45,614 nt of DNA from Caldilineaceae bacterium bin5 (GCA_002238445.1 MPML01000037.1:1-45614); one strand, 5' to 3'. Counted from the stretch's first letter, positions 25,501-35,179 are shown. The notes: generated by a model not told the origin, from the letters alone. Made by a program: numbers and translations.

Positions 25501-27090
25501 ATGCGAAAGATTCTCGCCTTCGCCTCTAAAGAAATATACACAACCTTTCGCGATCGCAACCTGATGCTTCTCATGTTCGCGACGCCGTTGGTGCTGTCCA
25601 CCATTATCGGGCTGGCCTTCGGCGGCATCGGCGACTCCGAACTCCCTGACTTCGCCGACATCCCGGTCGCTGTAGTCAATCTCGATGAAGGCGTCGACCT
25701 GCAGGAGGTCATCATTCTGCCGGACCAGTTTGCCAACCTGGACGCGCTACCCTTCGATCCCGACGATCTCGCCCGGGTCTTCAACCAGGCCGGTATCGGT
25801 CCGGACCAACTCGTGCAGGACGGCGCCCCGCTCAACTTCGGCGATCAACTGGCCGCCATACTGTTGTCTCAACCGGTCGAAGGCGCCGGTACAACCGCGA
25901 CCCAAGGATTCGATCTGACCGAGATTGGATGCAGCCTGCTCGAGGAATCGGAGGCAGCCGGCGCCGCCTCTCTCGCGGCGGGAGGGAACTTGGACGATCT
26001 GTTGGATGCCACCGCGGTTGACAATGCCGACCAGGCGCGCGCCGCCGTCGACAACGGCGAATTCGCCGCCGCGGTCATCATCCCACCCGGCTTCAGCCGC
26101 AGAATAATGCCCCAATTTGCCTTCGACGAAGACCTCAGAATCCGCACCCAGGTCCCAGACGAAGACGGAGCCGTCGAGGTGTACGCCAACAATGGTCAAC
26201 CGATATCGGTCCGCATTCTTCACAGCGTTGTCGCCGGTGTCGTGAATCAGTTTGTGCGCGTCAGCGTTGCCCTTGGCGCAACCCTGGAAACATCTGTAAA
26301 TTCGCTGGCCGCAAGTATCGGCCGCGGAGAAATCAATCTGGCTGCAGTTGACCTGTCCGCGCCCGCGGCCGCCCTGCAAGACCTGGATGCCACCGCGCTC
26401 GAGCCCCTCGGCTGTCTGATCACGCCCGGCGCCAACAACATCACCGTCGCCCACCCGCCGCTGGAGGCCATTCAGGAGGCGCCTCGCTTTGCCCGCACTA
26501 TCGTCCCAATTGGCGCGTCGCAGGCGGTCTTCTTTGCCCTCTTCACCGGCGTCTTTGGCATTCAATCCCTCTATGAAGAGCGCAAGTACTGGACCCTTCA
26601 ACGCCTGATCGTTTCACCCACTCCGAAAGTTTTCCTGCTGATAGGCAAACTCCTGGGAAACCTGGTCACAGTCTTTCTGCAGATACTGATTCTCCTGGCC
26701 GCCCTGACCCTGGTCGCCTCCGTCGTCATCGGCGAACCCACATTTATTTGGGGAGCCAACACTGCTGCCATCGTCGTTGTGACCCTGGCGCTGGCACTGT
26801 GCGTATCGGGCCTGGGCGTATTTGTCGTGGGTCTGGCAAAGACGCCAGAGCAGGTAAATCTGTTCGGACCGATGATAAACATTACTCTGGCCGTTGTGGG
26901 CGGTTCCTTCGGTTTCGCCCTGCCCGAGCAGGCCGCCAGATTCTCGCTCATCTACTGGGGCGTTGACGCATTCACGCAACTGGCCAATGCCCAGACCGAC
27001 ATCACGGTCAACCTGCTTGCGCTCTTTGCTCAGGGCATCGTGCTCTTCCTGCTGGGAGCATGGCTCTTCAAGCGCCGCATAGACCTATGA
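25501..27090 (+). CDS. ABC-2 type permease with large external domain
   Basis: A 529-residue membrane protein. One N-terminal helix (about 18-42) is followed by an unusually long hydrophilic segment (about 45-335), presumably outside the membrane and containing two cysteines (IGCSLL and LGCLIT). Five or six C-terminal helices then cover about 338-525, with the family motif SLYEERKYWTLQRLIVSP between the first two. This is the layout of YhgE/NatB-type exporter subunits. It follows the ATPase gene by 105 bp and precedes a second, different permease. No SD is evident before the ATG. Confidence 0.85.
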   Translation: MRKILAFASKEIYTTFRDRNLMLLMFATPLVLSTIIGLAFGGIGDSELPDFADIPVAVVNLDEGVDLQEVIILPDQFANLDALPFDPDDLARVFNQAGIGPDQLVQDGAPLNFGDQLAAILLSQPVEGAGTTATQGFDLTEIGCSLLEESEAAGAASLAAGGNLDDLLDATAVDNADQARAAVDNGEFAAAVIIPPGFSRRIMPQFAFDEDLRIRTQVPDEDGAVEVYANNGQPISVRILHSVVAGVVNQFVRVSVALGATLETSVNSLAASIGRGEINLAAVDLSAPAAALQDLDATALEPLGCLITPGANNITVAHPPLEAIQEAPRFARTIVPIGASQAVFFALFTGVFGIQSLYEERKYWTLQRLIVSPTPKVFLLIGKLLGNLVTVFLQILILLAALTLVASVVIGEPTFIWGANTAAIVVVTLALALCVSGLGVFVVGLAKTPEQVNLFGPMINITLAVVGGSFGFALPEQAARFSLIYWGVDAFTQLANAQTDITVNLLALFAQGIVLFLLGAWLFKRRIDL

Positions 27091-27153
27091 CTTTCCGCAT
27101 GAAACGCTACTGATGCTAACCAAACAAACCACTGCGGCAATCAGCCTTTAGCA

Positions 27154-28425
27154 ATGCGATCAATCCTGACCATCATTCTCAACGATCTGAACATCTTCTT
27201 CGCGCAACGGGGCAACCTTGTCGGCCTGCTCGTCATCCCCGTACTCCTCACGCTTGTAGTCGGTTGGAGTATCGGCCAGATAGGCGGCGGTGGTCCGACC
27301 CGTCTGCGAGTCGATCTGATCGATCATGACCAGACCGAACTGTCCGCTAAATTGATCGAGGAGCTGCGCGCCGCAAACGACGCCCTCGTGCTGTGTCCGC
27401 TGGACAATGACGCTGACGACTTCTGCAGGCTCGGAGAGGAACATCTGCAGCTGGAGCGCGCCGTCGAACGCGCCCGGTCAGGCAGCACCAGTGCTCTCAT
27501 CGTCATCCCCGCCGGCTATGCCGCCGCCCTGGAGGGATTCGAGCGAATAAACATCGACTACTATTCGCTGTCCGACCCTCTCCAGCCAAGCCCTGTTCTG
27601 CAAAGCTTGAACGCGGTCCTGCAGCGCGCCGGCAGCGCCTCCATAACAACCGGCGTCGCCGGCGCCCTGCTGGACAATGTGACAGCGGCCATTGACTTGC
27701 CGCCTCTCGACAAAGAGACGCGCGACGGCTTCCTCCGCTCCATTTATCTGCGATCACAAGAGATGCTGACAGAGCAGCCGGCCCCCGTCCGCTTCCGAGT
27801 CGCCGATGCCGCCAGCGACGGTGAAGACGGCTCCCTAAACGGCTTCAACCAGTCCGGGCCAGGAATGGGGTCCCTGTACGTCATGTTCACGGTCCTGGGC
27901 GGCATGGCCGTCCTCTTGCGCGAGCGCCGTCAGTGGACCCTCCAGCGCCTGATGGCCCTCCCGCTATCCCGTGCCCAGATCCTCGCCGCAAAAATCGGCG
28001 TCTACTTCACCCTCGGCATGATTCAGTACTTCATCGTTTTCGCCGTCGGCGCAGCCGCCGGCATGGACTTTGGCAGCGACCCCCCCGCCCTGCTCGCAGT
28101 CATGGCAGCCTTCGTACTCTGCATCACCGCCCTCACCTTTGCCCTGGCCCCCTGGATGAAGAGCGAAGGCCAGGCCAGGGGCCTTGTCCTCCTCCTTTCG
28201 CTATCTCTCGCCCCCCTCGGCGGTGCCTGGTGGCCGCTCGAAATCGTGCCCGAATTCATGCGAACGCTCGGCCGCCTCTCACCCGTCGCCTGGGCCATGA
28301 ACGCCTTCCAGGATCTCATCTGGTACAACGGCGGCTTCGGCGACGTCCTGCCGGAAATAGGTGTCCTTCTGGCCGCATCAGCCGTGCTGTTCATCTTCGG
28401 CATTCGCAGCTTCAAGTACGAGTGA
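27154..28425 (+). CDS. ABC-2 type permease, second subunit
   Basis: A 423-residue membrane protein built like its neighbour: N-terminal helix (about 20-40), external segment (about 45-235, shorter than in the first permease), then about six helices (240-420). The coupling motif LLRERRQWTLQRLMALPLSRAQ resembles YEERKYWTLQRLIVSP of the first permease, so they are distant paralogs. It probably forms a heterodimeric channel with the 25501-27090 product. The SD is weak. Confidence 0.85.
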   Translation: MRSILTIILNDLNIFFAQRGNLVGLLVIPVLLTLVVGWSIGQIGGGGPTRLRVDLIDHDQTELSAKLIEELRAANDALVLCPLDNDADDFCRLGEEHLQLERAVERARSGSTSALIVIPAGYAAALEGFERINIDYYSLSDPLQPSPVLQSLNAVLQRAGSASITTGVAGALLDNVTAAIDLPPLDKETRDGFLRSIYLRSQEMLTEQPAPVRFRVADAASDGEDGSLNGFNQSGPGMGSLYVMFTVLGGMAVLLRERRQWTLQRLMALPLSRAQILAAKIGVYFTLGMIQYFIVFAVGAAAGMDFGSDPPALLAVMAAFVLCITALTFALAPWMKSEGQARGLVLLLSLSLAPLGGAWWPLEIVPEFMRTLGRLSPVAWAMNAFQDLIWYNGGFGDVLPEIGVLLAASAVLFIFGIRSFKYE

Positions 28426-28471
28426 TCGCAAGAAGCTCCCCACACCCATCGCAAATGCCGGTAGGGGAACC

Positions 28472-28496
28472 CTTGTGGATGCCCTTGCCCCACAAG
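28472..28496. repeat. inverted repeat downstream of the exporter operon
   Basis: CTTGTGG/CCACAAG with an 11-nt loop, inside a GTAGGGGAACCCTTGTGG context that resembles short dispersed palindromes of this type in other genomes. No T-run follows, so a terminator role is uncertain. Confidence 0.4.
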
Positions 28497-28581
28497 ACCG
28501 TCACGCCGGGAAAACGTCGAAAGTAGCCTCTGGTATCGGCGGCAAAAGCGACTCTCGCGCAGTCCGTTTTCGTAACCACCC

Positions 28582-28632
28582 GGTCCGCCAGCTTGCGGAC
28601 CCTGTCACCTGCTCGCGCGAACTGCGCGAGCA
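28582..28632. repeat. two adjacent perfect hairpins
   Basis: GGTCCGC-CAGCTT-GCGGACC (28582-28601) followed 8 nt later by TGCTCGCGC-GAACT-GCGCGAGCA (28610-28632). Both stems are perfect. The region is otherwise non-coding. Confidence 0.55.
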
Positions 28633-28819
28633 CACTAACATACGGTACCGAACTCCGTTGCGTGTTCGAGCGCGCCGATTTTCTCGTTCTCTGATATGAT
28701 TGCACTGAATGCTTCCTGCAATTCTCGCAGCGGCCAGAATGTAAGTCACTAGCGAATCTTTCGCAAATGCCAGTATCGAATTCCGACATGACAGCCGCAG
28801 AAGCGGCTGATTTACATCA

Positions 28820-29077
28820 ATGGAAATTCAGGACAAAAGTGGAGTGTCAAGAGGAATTGAACGCACGGCAGGGGTAATGGGAGGAGATCCATGCATCGCC
28901 GGCACACGCATCCCGGTGTGGCTCTTGGTGCAAGCAAAACGCCTTGGACATGGTGAGGCGGATATTCTCAAATCATATCCGCTACTACGCACTGAGGATC
29001 TGGCCAATGCCTGGGCATTCTATCGATCAAACAGAGCCGAAATTGAACAACAGATAGTGGAAAACGAATCAGCATAG
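28820..29077 (+). CDS. DUF433 family antitoxin-like protein (orphan)
   Basis: An 85-residue DUF433 protein. The family pattern is clear: GVMGGDPCIAGTRIPVWLLV, then LGHGEADILKSYPLL and DLANAWAFYR. DUF433 proteins have a small winged-helix-like fold and are usually antitoxins for a DUF5615/PIN-type toxin encoded directly downstream. Here only 94 bp separate it from purM and no toxin frame is present, so it is an orphan or a remnant. No SD precedes the ATG; a hairpin lies just upstream. Confidence 0.85.
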   Translation: MEIQDKSGVSRGIERTAGVMGGDPCIAGTRIPVWLLVQAKRLGHGEADILKSYPLLRTEDLANAWAFYRSNRAEIEQQIVENESA

Positions 29078-29171
29078 GAACCTTCTGCTACGACTCAGAT
29101 GATATCGTTCCTTCGTGAGACATATTGGCTAGACCCGGTCCGTGTTTCCCTCTAATCCTTAACGACCCATC

Positions 29172-30251
29172 ATGCCAGAATCCAAACAGGGCGCAGATTC
29201 ACTGCCAAATGCGGGCCGTACTGGGTCTCAACCGCCCAGCGCATATGCCGCCGCCGGTGTCGACATCGAAGCCGGCAACCGCGCTGTCGACCTCATGAAG
29301 GCCGCCGTCCGCTCGACCTTCACGCCCAACGTACTTGCCGACGTCGGCAGCTTCGGCGGCCTCTTCGCCCTTACCGATCTGCCCACGCAGCCCCTGCTTG
29401 TCGCCTCCACCGACGGCGTCGGCACCAAAGTCAAGCTCGCCGCGCAGCACGGTCGCTGGCAGGCAATCGGACAAGACATCGTCAACCACTGCCTCAACGA
29501 CATCCTTGCGCAGGGCGCGCGCCCTCTGTTTTTCCTCGACTATATCGCCGCCGACAAGCTCGTGCCTGATAACGTGGCATCCATCGTGCTAGGTATGGCC
29601 GAGGCCTGCCGCGCCGCGGACTGTGCCCTCCTCGGCGGCGAAACCGCCGAAATGCCCGGCGTCTACACGCCCGGCTCATGCGACGTCGCTGGAACCATCG
29701 TCGGCTTGGTTGACCGGGACGCCCTCCTTCCCCGTCCGCAAGCCATGCAACCGGGCGATCTGCTCTTGGGTCTGCCCAGCAGCGGCCCCCACACCAACGG
29801 TTATTCGCTCATTCGCCGCATCGTCTACACCCAGGATCCGCAGCAGCCTCTGCAGGATGGCGAAGTGCTTATCGACGCGCTTCTCGCGCCCCATCGCTCC
29901 TATCTGCCTGCCGTGCACGCCCTTGAGGAGTCCGGCATCATAATCAAAGGGCTGGCCCACATTACCGGCGGCGGCTTGGTGGATAATCTGCCGCGCATAC
30001 TGCCGTCTGGACTGCGCGCTCGTGTTGACCGCAACAGCTGGGACGTGCCGTTACTCTTTCGCCGTCTGTTGATCTGGAGCGGTATGGAACGCGACGAATC
30101 CTACCGTGTCTTCAACATGGGGATCGGCATGGTGGTCGTCATCGCCGCCGAGCAAGCGAGTGCCGCCCAGAGCGCGCTGCCCGATGCTGTCTTTATCGGC
30201 GCGCTGGCAGGCAGCGACCGGGCCGAACCTGATGTGGAACTACTGGGTTGA
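29172..30251 (+). CDS. purM: phosphoribosylformylglycinamidine cyclo-ligase (AIR synthetase)
   Basis: A 359-residue enzyme of de novo purine synthesis that closes the imidazole ring to make AIR, using ATP. Conserved segments include AAAGVDIEAGN near the N-terminus, STDGVGTKVKLA, GQDIVNHCLNDILAQGA, LLGGETAEMPGVY, GLPSSGPHTNGYSLIR and AHITGGGLVDNLPR. All core motifs are intact. There is a 20-residue N-terminal extension. No other purine gene is adjacent. No clear SD. Confidence 0.95.
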   Translation: MPESKQGADSLPNAGRTGSQPPSAYAAAGVDIEAGNRAVDLMKAAVRSTFTPNVLADVGSFGGLFALTDLPTQPLLVASTDGVGTKVKLAAQHGRWQAIGQDIVNHCLNDILAQGARPLFFLDYIAADKLVPDNVASIVLGMAEACRAADCALLGGETAEMPGVYTPGSCDVAGTIVGLVDRDALLPRPQAMQPGDLLLGLPSSGPHTNGYSLIRRIVYTQDPQQPLQDGEVLIDALLAPHRSYLPAVHALEESGIIIKGLAHITGGGLVDNLPRILPSGLRARVDRNSWDVPLLFRRLLIWSGMERDESYRVFNMGIGMVVVIAAEQASAAQSALPDAVFIGALAGSDRAEPDVELLG

Positions 30252-30413
30252 TGCACCAACAGGAGAGCCGCCAGCCTGTTGCTCCCCGTCTCCAGCTTCT
30301 GCAACTGTAGCAGTCAGAGAAAAGCAACAGATGCAAACTGTACCCATTCACAGTCGCCGAAGGCATGAAGCGGGTCTGGAAGCAACTACATTAGGAAGCC
30401 GGAAGGAGACTCC

Positions 30414-31196
30414 ATGACCACCGAACTCGTCCAACTCTCGTTCAACGGTCCCATCGCAACTATCGTACTCAACCGCGCGGCCAAGCTCAATGCGCTAAAC
30501 GCAGAGATGCTCGCCGCGCTGGAAACCTACGCCGATGAACTGGACCGCAACCAGGAAGTGCGCGTCGTGCTCCTTGCCGGGACGGGCAAGGCATTCTGCG
30601 TCGGTGCCGACATTTACGAATGGAGCGACCTGTCGCCCCTCGAAATGGGCCGTCGCTGGATCCGCGATGGTCACCGCATCTTCGCCCGCTACGCACGGCT
30701 GCCCCAGCCGGTCATCGCCGTCCTCAACGGCTACACGTTCGGCGGTGGACTGGAACTGGCGTTGGCTGCAGACTTGCGTCTGGCCGCTGAAGGGGTACAG
30801 CTCTCGTTCCCGGAGGTCAAGCTGGGCATCATTCCCGGCTGGGGCGGTACCCAACGCCTGGCACAGCTAATAGGGCCGAGCCGGGCCAAGCAAATGATTT
30901 TCAGCGGCGAACGCGTGGCCGCGGAGCAGGCGGAGACCTGGGGACTGGTGAACGAAGTTGTGCCGCCAGAAAAACTTGCCGAGCAAGCCCTCGAACTCGC
31001 CAGAACGATAGCGGCCAACGGCCCGGTTGCCGTCCAGCTGACCAAGCAACTGATCGACGCAGCCTTCCCGGCCAGTGGCGACAGCGGCGTCGTCCTCGAG
31101 ACCCTCGCCGGCAGCCTCGCCTCCTACACCGCCGACGCGCAGGAAGGCGTCGCCGCCTTCCGCCAGCGCCGCCAGCCGCAGTTCAGCGGGCGCTGA
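30414..31196 (+). CDS. enoyl-CoA hydratase/isomerase family (crotonase) protein
   Basis: A 260-residue crotonase-fold enzyme acting on acyl-CoA thioesters. The oxyanion-hole segment (GKAFCVGADIYEW) and second loop (YTFGGGLELALAADLRLA) are intact. The first catalytic glutamate is present in PEVKLGIIPGWGG. The position of the second glutamate of classical hydratases (AMEM-type context) is Gln in RAKQMIFSGERV, so strict hydratase chemistry is uncertain. GGAAGGAGA lies just before the ATG. It is 162 bp after purM with no functional link apparent. Confidence 0.9.
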   Translation: MTTELVQLSFNGPIATIVLNRAAKLNALNAEMLAALETYADELDRNQEVRVVLLAGTGKAFCVGADIYEWSDLSPLEMGRRWIRDGHRIFARYARLPQPVIAVLNGYTFGGGLELALAADLRLAAEGVQLSFPEVKLGIIPGWGGTQRLAQLIGPSRAKQMIFSGERVAAEQAETWGLVNEVVPPEKLAEQALELARTIAANGPVAVQLTKQLIDAAFPASGDSGVVLETLAGSLASYTADAQEGVAAFRQRRQPQFSGR

Positions 31197-31245
31197 AAGA
31201 AGAAGGTATGTCACACAGGAGGAACTGGGCAACGCCTCGACCGCG

Positions 31246-32052
31246 TTACTCCTCCTCAATCACCTCGCCGCAATGAGGGCATACAGTCCGGCCGTTCCCT
31301 GCCTTGCCCAACTCCTCCATGAATGCCGATCCCAGGATGCCCGCCGGCAGCGCGAACAATCCAATGCCGACGATCGCGATAATCCCGGCCAGCAGTCGCC
31401 CCGCAGCCGTCACTGGAAACACGTCGCCGTAGCCAACCGTCGTCAGCGTAATGATGCTCCACCACATTGCCTTGGGTATGCTGGCGAACTCCTCCGGTTG
31501 CGCCTGATGTTCGGCAAAAAACATCATCGAAGAAGTCATAACAAGCAGCAAAAAGAGTACCGACACCACCGCAACAAGCTCGCTCCGGCTCGTATACAGC
31601 ACTCGGCCCAAAGTGCGCAGACTGGAAAAGTAACGGCCCAGCCGAACCATGCGGGCAAGCAGACGCACAACCCGCAGGAAGCGCAGGTCCAGCCCGTGCA
31701 GATTGAAAAAGAACACACCGTATACCGGCAATACTGCCAGCAAGTCAATCAGCGCCAGGGGAGAGGCAACAAACTGCAGCCGGCCCTTTACAGGATGGGC
31801 ATATTTCGGATTCTCCGTGCACGACCAGACCCGCAGCAGATACTCTACCGTGAAGATTACGACCGAAATTACCTCAAAAAGGTCGAAAGCACGCGGAGCT
31901 ATCTGGTAAGTCTCCTCCACAGTCCCCACAATTAGGGCGACGACATTGAGAGCTATCAGCGTGATCAGGAAGACATCGAAGATCTCGCTGACGCGATTGC
32001 CGGGCGCAGCCTCCTCGATTATTTCGTAGACTGTCTTCTTTAATGATTTCAT
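31246..32052 (-). CDS. voltage-gated-type potassium channel (ion transporter family)
   Basis: A 268-residue six-helix channel. Helices S1-S4 cover about 20-140; S4 is arginine-rich (RFLRVVRLLARMVRLGR). The pore helix and selectivity filter are TTVGYGD, with TVGYGD at 205-210, the K+ signature. After S6 a short tail carries CPHCGEVIEEE, a lone CxxC that could bind zinc in a tetramer. Length fits KvAP-like prokaryotic Kv channels. The ATG at 32052 (MKSLKK) is the likely start; in-frame ATGs at 32082 and 32163 are possible and none has a good SD. It converges with the crotonase gene. Confidence 0.88.
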   Translation of the reverse strand: MKSLKKTVYEIIEEAAPGNRVSEIFDVFLITLIALNVVALIVGTVEETYQIAPRAFDLFEVISVVIFTVEYLLRVWSCTENPKYAHPVKGRLQFVASPLALIDLLAVLPVYGVFFFNLHGLDLRFLRVVRLLARMVRLGRYFSSLRTLGRVLYTSRSELVAVVSVLFLLLVMTSSMMFFAEHQAQPEEFASIPKAMWWSIITLTTVGYGDVFPVTAAGRLLAGIIAIVGIGLFALPAGILGSAFMEELGKAGNGRTVCPHCGEVIEEE

Positions 32053-32465
<413 letters not shown>

Positions 32466-32511
32466 TGGAGAGGTGTACTGTGAAGAGATGGCGGCTACCA
32501 AAGCACCGCCG

Positions 32512-32540
32512 AGTATAGCATCGACCCTATATTTTGCAAA
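32512..32540 (-). promoter_or_regulatory. promoter of tRNA-Val
   Basis: On the minus strand TTTGCA (32540-32535), 17-nt spacer, TATACT (32517-32512). The predicted start is about 40 nt before the mature 5' end. Confidence 0.6.
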
Positions 32541-32632
32541 TCTGAGCCAATACCGCAAAATTACCTCACGCGACCAGAATGCTCTGCCGCGTCCCTGAAG
32601 GCTAACCGCTCAAAAATCTCGCCAATCTGCCC

Positions 32633-32851
32633 ATGCCCCGCTTCTATCGCCGCAACCGACTGCTCTATCGCACATTCTTCGTGCTGGTTATCGGCGCCGG
32701 CTTCCTCGGCTGGTCTTACGCAGTGAGCAACTGGCAGCCGGACCCGTCCGCGCTGGAGCTGGATTCGCTTACCGGCGGCGACGACTGGATCGATGTCGTC
32801 GCCGGTCTGATCGAGGACGCCATCCAGATTTTCCAGGAAATCACCGGCTAG
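32633..32851 (+). CDS. small membrane-anchored hypothetical protein
   Basis: A 72-residue protein: a basic N-terminus (RFYRRNRLLYR), one hydrophobic helix (about 13-32), then an acidic, probably external segment ending in an amphipathic helix (WIDVVAGLIEDAIQIFQEI). I do not recognise a family. No clear SD; coding status rests on composition, the clear domain pattern and position between a tRNA promoter and a convergent gene. Confidence 0.55.
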   Translation: MPRFYRRNRLLYRTFFVLVIGAGFLGWSYAVSNWQPDPSALELDSLTGGDDWIDVVAGLIEDAIQIFQEITG

Positions 32852-32885
32852 TCTTCGCCCCGTCCAAACTTACAACAGAATCCTG

Positions 32886-34313
32886 CTATTCCTGCCCTTC
32901 CGGCGCGTGGATGCAGAGTTGCTCGTCTTGGGCATTCAAATACCGGCACAGTTCAATGTAGGCGGGCCGGAACGTAGGCGGGTCGCAACAAGGGCTTGGC
33001 TCCATAATCCCCCACCAGAACTGCTCTTCATCTTCGGGATTTCCGTCGCTCAGCCACTCCAGATTGGGCATTGTGATCAAACTCATCAAGCCTATCCACG
33101 GACGCCAGTTGGCCCCGGCCCATTCGTATGCCCGCTTCAGATATTCCGCCTGAACCGCCATGTCAATACCGGCTTCCCTGCCGTGCCAGCGGTAGTCCGG
33201 ATTCACAGGATCGGACGTCCAGCCGAACTCCAGCAGCACAATCTGTTTGTCGGCGTCGCCATTCCTTTCCATAATCCCCCGGATGTCCTCTACATGTCGG
33301 AAACTGAAGAACCGGTGTCCGCCGTATCGGGACTCTGCGGCCGCGGTATTGGGGTCCAGTTCCGGGGGCGCCGCAAACCCTACGCCATGCACGCCCAACG
33401 CGTCGAAGTAACCTTCGCTGCTGCCCCCCATCGCCTCGTACATCTGCTCATAAAACAGGTCGTCCGGCATCGCCAATTCGTTATTGTCCCCGGTCGGCGC
33501 CATTCCGGCACTGACCACAAGCGCGTTCGGGTTGGCTAGCTTGATCGCCTCGTATGCCCTGCCCAGAAAAAAGACATATTCGGCCGCGTTCGGACGTTTG
33601 TGCCCCCATTCGCGACTCAGATTCGGCTCATTCCATATCTGATAGGCCTGAATACAGCCAACCGCCTCCGGCTTACAACTGTAGCGGCTGGCCAGAGCAA
33701 ATACGTAGTCGGCGAAATGATCGGCGCTATCAGGCGGTAGCCCGGCCCAAAAATCTCTCTTCTGCGGATCAATCGATATCCGTGCCAGAAGCTTCAGATT
33801 ACTGGCGTTCACCTGCTGTACAACTCTATCGGAAAATGACCAATCGAGGTGCCCTTTGCCTGCCCCCTCAATATTCTCCCACGCGAAAATCTGCTTCACC
33901 CAATGAAAGCCGCCCTCACGGATCAGGTTTAAGTCCCGTTCTGCCACCTCTGGCCGCCACCACAGAAACGCCTGTGTGCCGAAATCCGGGCTTTCCATCG
34001 TCGCTGGCAAAAAGCCGCTTTCAGCAGCCTGTTCCGTCTCCTGGGTTGGAGGCGCGGTGGTTGGCTGCTCCTCTTCAGCTGCAGGTGTAGCCGTTGCCGG
34101 CGGCTCCGGTGTGGGCGTCGCCGGTTCGCTGGTTGCCGTCGCTGCGGGTGGGACCGGCGTATCCGTCGCCGCTTGGCTCGTTTCACCTTCCGGCGTTGAC
34201 GTCTTGGTCGGCGTGGTTGTAGGCCCTTCGTCAGACCTGTTGCAGGCTGCCAAAGATAACAAAGTGAGTAGGATGATTCCGATAAGCAAGCGGCGTTGCA
34301 AGGTCATTGTCAA
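32886..34313 (-). CDS. secreted glycoside-hydrolase-like lipoprotein (clan A barrel)
   Basis: A 475-residue lipoprotein. The signal peptide ends in a lipobox (LAAC, Cys24). A Thr/Pro/Glu-rich linker (25-105) displays the catalytic domain away from the membrane. The domain (about 107-465) resembles clan GH-A TIM barrels such as GH39/GH5: the acid/base Glu is E229 in QIWNEPNL (the classic NEP) and the likely nucleophile is E362 in VLLEFGWTS. Both are present, so glycosidase activity is plausible; the substrate is unknown. A minus-strand TACAAT at 34510-34505 could be its -10. The gene converges with the small membrane protein gene. Confidence 0.8.
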   Translation of the reverse strand: MTMTLQRRLLIGIILLTLLSLAACNRSDEGPTTTPTKTSTPEGETSQAATDTPVPPAATATSEPATPTPEPPATATPAAEEEQPTTAPPTQETEQAAESGFLPATMESPDFGTQAFLWWRPEVAERDLNLIREGGFHWVKQIFAWENIEGAGKGHLDWSFSDRVVQQVNASNLKLLARISIDPQKRDFWAGLPPDSADHFADYVFALASRYSCKPEAVGCIQAYQIWNEPNLSREWGHKRPNAAEYVFFLGRAYEAIKLANPNALVVSAGMAPTGDNNELAMPDDLFYEQMYEAMGGSSEGYFDALGVHGVGFAAPPELDPNTAAAESRYGGHRFFSFRHVEDIRGIMERNGDADKQIVLLEFGWTSDPVNPDYRWHGREAGIDMAVQAEYLKRAYEWAGANWRPWIGLMSLITMPNLEWLSDGNPEDEEQFWWGIMEPSPCCDPPTFRPAYIELCRYLNAQDEQLCIHAPEGQE

Positions 34314-34657
34314 GCCTTTAGAAAAAATGGGGCTGAATTCGATTCAATATCCACCCCAATTGCGCAGCAATCCAGGCCTGCCGCAAAAGGGGAACTCCGC
34401 TAAAGAAGCCGTCCAACTCCAGGAGCGCAAGAGGGTAAATCTGACAGCGCCGGACGCGTTGGTCCGTTGCTTTCACAATTCTACATGCCAGGGGAAGCCG
34501 TCTTATTGTAAGTGAAACTTGAGATAATCGGAAAACTTCTGTCCTCAATAGAGATACCATGAAATCCGTCGCGTGTCCCGACTGCAATGCACATCAACTT
34601 CGGTCCGCAACACGGTTCTTTCATGGTAGATGGGCCAAACGGTGCCGACTGACCTGC
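34314..34657. other. intergenic region upstream of the glycosidase-like gene
   Basis: About 340 bp. It holds a weak minus-strand promoter (TTCCGA at 34533-34528, 17-nt spacer, TACAAT at 34510-34505). A plus-strand frame beginning MKSVACPDC at 34559 was considered and not accepted. Nothing else is recognised. Confidence 0.35.
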
Positions 34658-35179
34658 TTAACGCGTAATCTCCCATGCCAGATGCTGGATCTCAGGCAAT
34701 ATCAGTTTCTCCATCGCCAACTTTACCGCATTTGTCGATCCCGGCACACTGATAATCGCGCAGCCTCGGTAGGTGCCCGCCGTAGCGCGACTAAGCATCG
34801 CGGCTGCCCCCACCTCTGCATAGCTGAGCATGCGGAAAATCTCGCCAAATCCTGGCAATTCCTTCTCTAGCGACCCGGAAAGCACGTCATATGTACGATC
34901 TCGCTTGCTGACGCCCGTCCCCCCATTGAAAATAATGACTTGCGCGCCGCTGCCACTGAAATCGTCCAGCGCCGCCGCAACATCTTCCGGCTCATCCGGC
35001 ACAATCCGGGAAGCGATCACCTGGTGACCCGCAGCCTCAGCCATCTGGCGAATAGCCTGGCCGCTGCGGTCCGTTTCCGGCGTGCGTGTATCGGAGACGG
35101 TCACGATAGCAAAGGCGATGCTGCCCTTTTCTTCTTCCGCCTGCCGCCGATGCTCTTCGGAGCTTTTTCCATTCTTCAT
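34658..35179 (-). CDS. moaB: MoaB/MogA family molybdenum cofactor protein
   Basis: A 173-residue molybdopterin-binding-fold protein of the MoaB/MogA family, which adenylylates molybdopterin before Mo insertion. Diagnostic segments: [10 protein letters not shown] (about 22-31), [11 protein letters not shown] with the conserved GGTG, the [12 protein letters not shown] helix with conserved Glu, and the late [11 protein letters not shown]. No other moa/moe genes are nearby. The first 18 residues are charged and variable. The ATG lies 11 bp from GAGGGTGAAAC, a fair SD. Confidence 0.9.
   Translation of the reverse strand: MKNGKSSEEHRRQAEEEKGSIAFAIVTVSDTRTPETDRSGQAIRQMAEAAGHQVIASRIVPDEPEDVAAALDDFSGSGAQVIIFNGGTGVSKRDRTYDVLSGSLEKELPGFGEIFRMLSYAEVGAAAMLSRATAGTYRGCAIISVPGSTNAVKLAMEKLILPEIQHLAWEITR

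Larger units (their letters stand above)
28426..28819. other. hairpin-rich intergenic region
   Basis: About 390 bp without a credible gene. It contains three sets of inverted repeats (28472-28496, 28582-28632, 28792-28809). The last, CAGCCGC-AGAA-GCGGCTG, ends 10 bp before the DUF433 start and could be an operator or affect translation. The first may terminate the exporter operon. Confidence 0.5.

Noticed and set aside
28412..28789. 125-codon minus-strand frame with CENC and CDGC pairs in the hairpin-rich gap
   Set aside because: Its apparent motifs come from translating the perfect palindromes; no start context and no recognised family.
34559..34870. Plus-strand frame starting MKSVACPDC, zinc-ribbon-like
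   Set aside because: Only one CxxC, loses protein character quickly, and runs into the end of moaB on the opposite strand.
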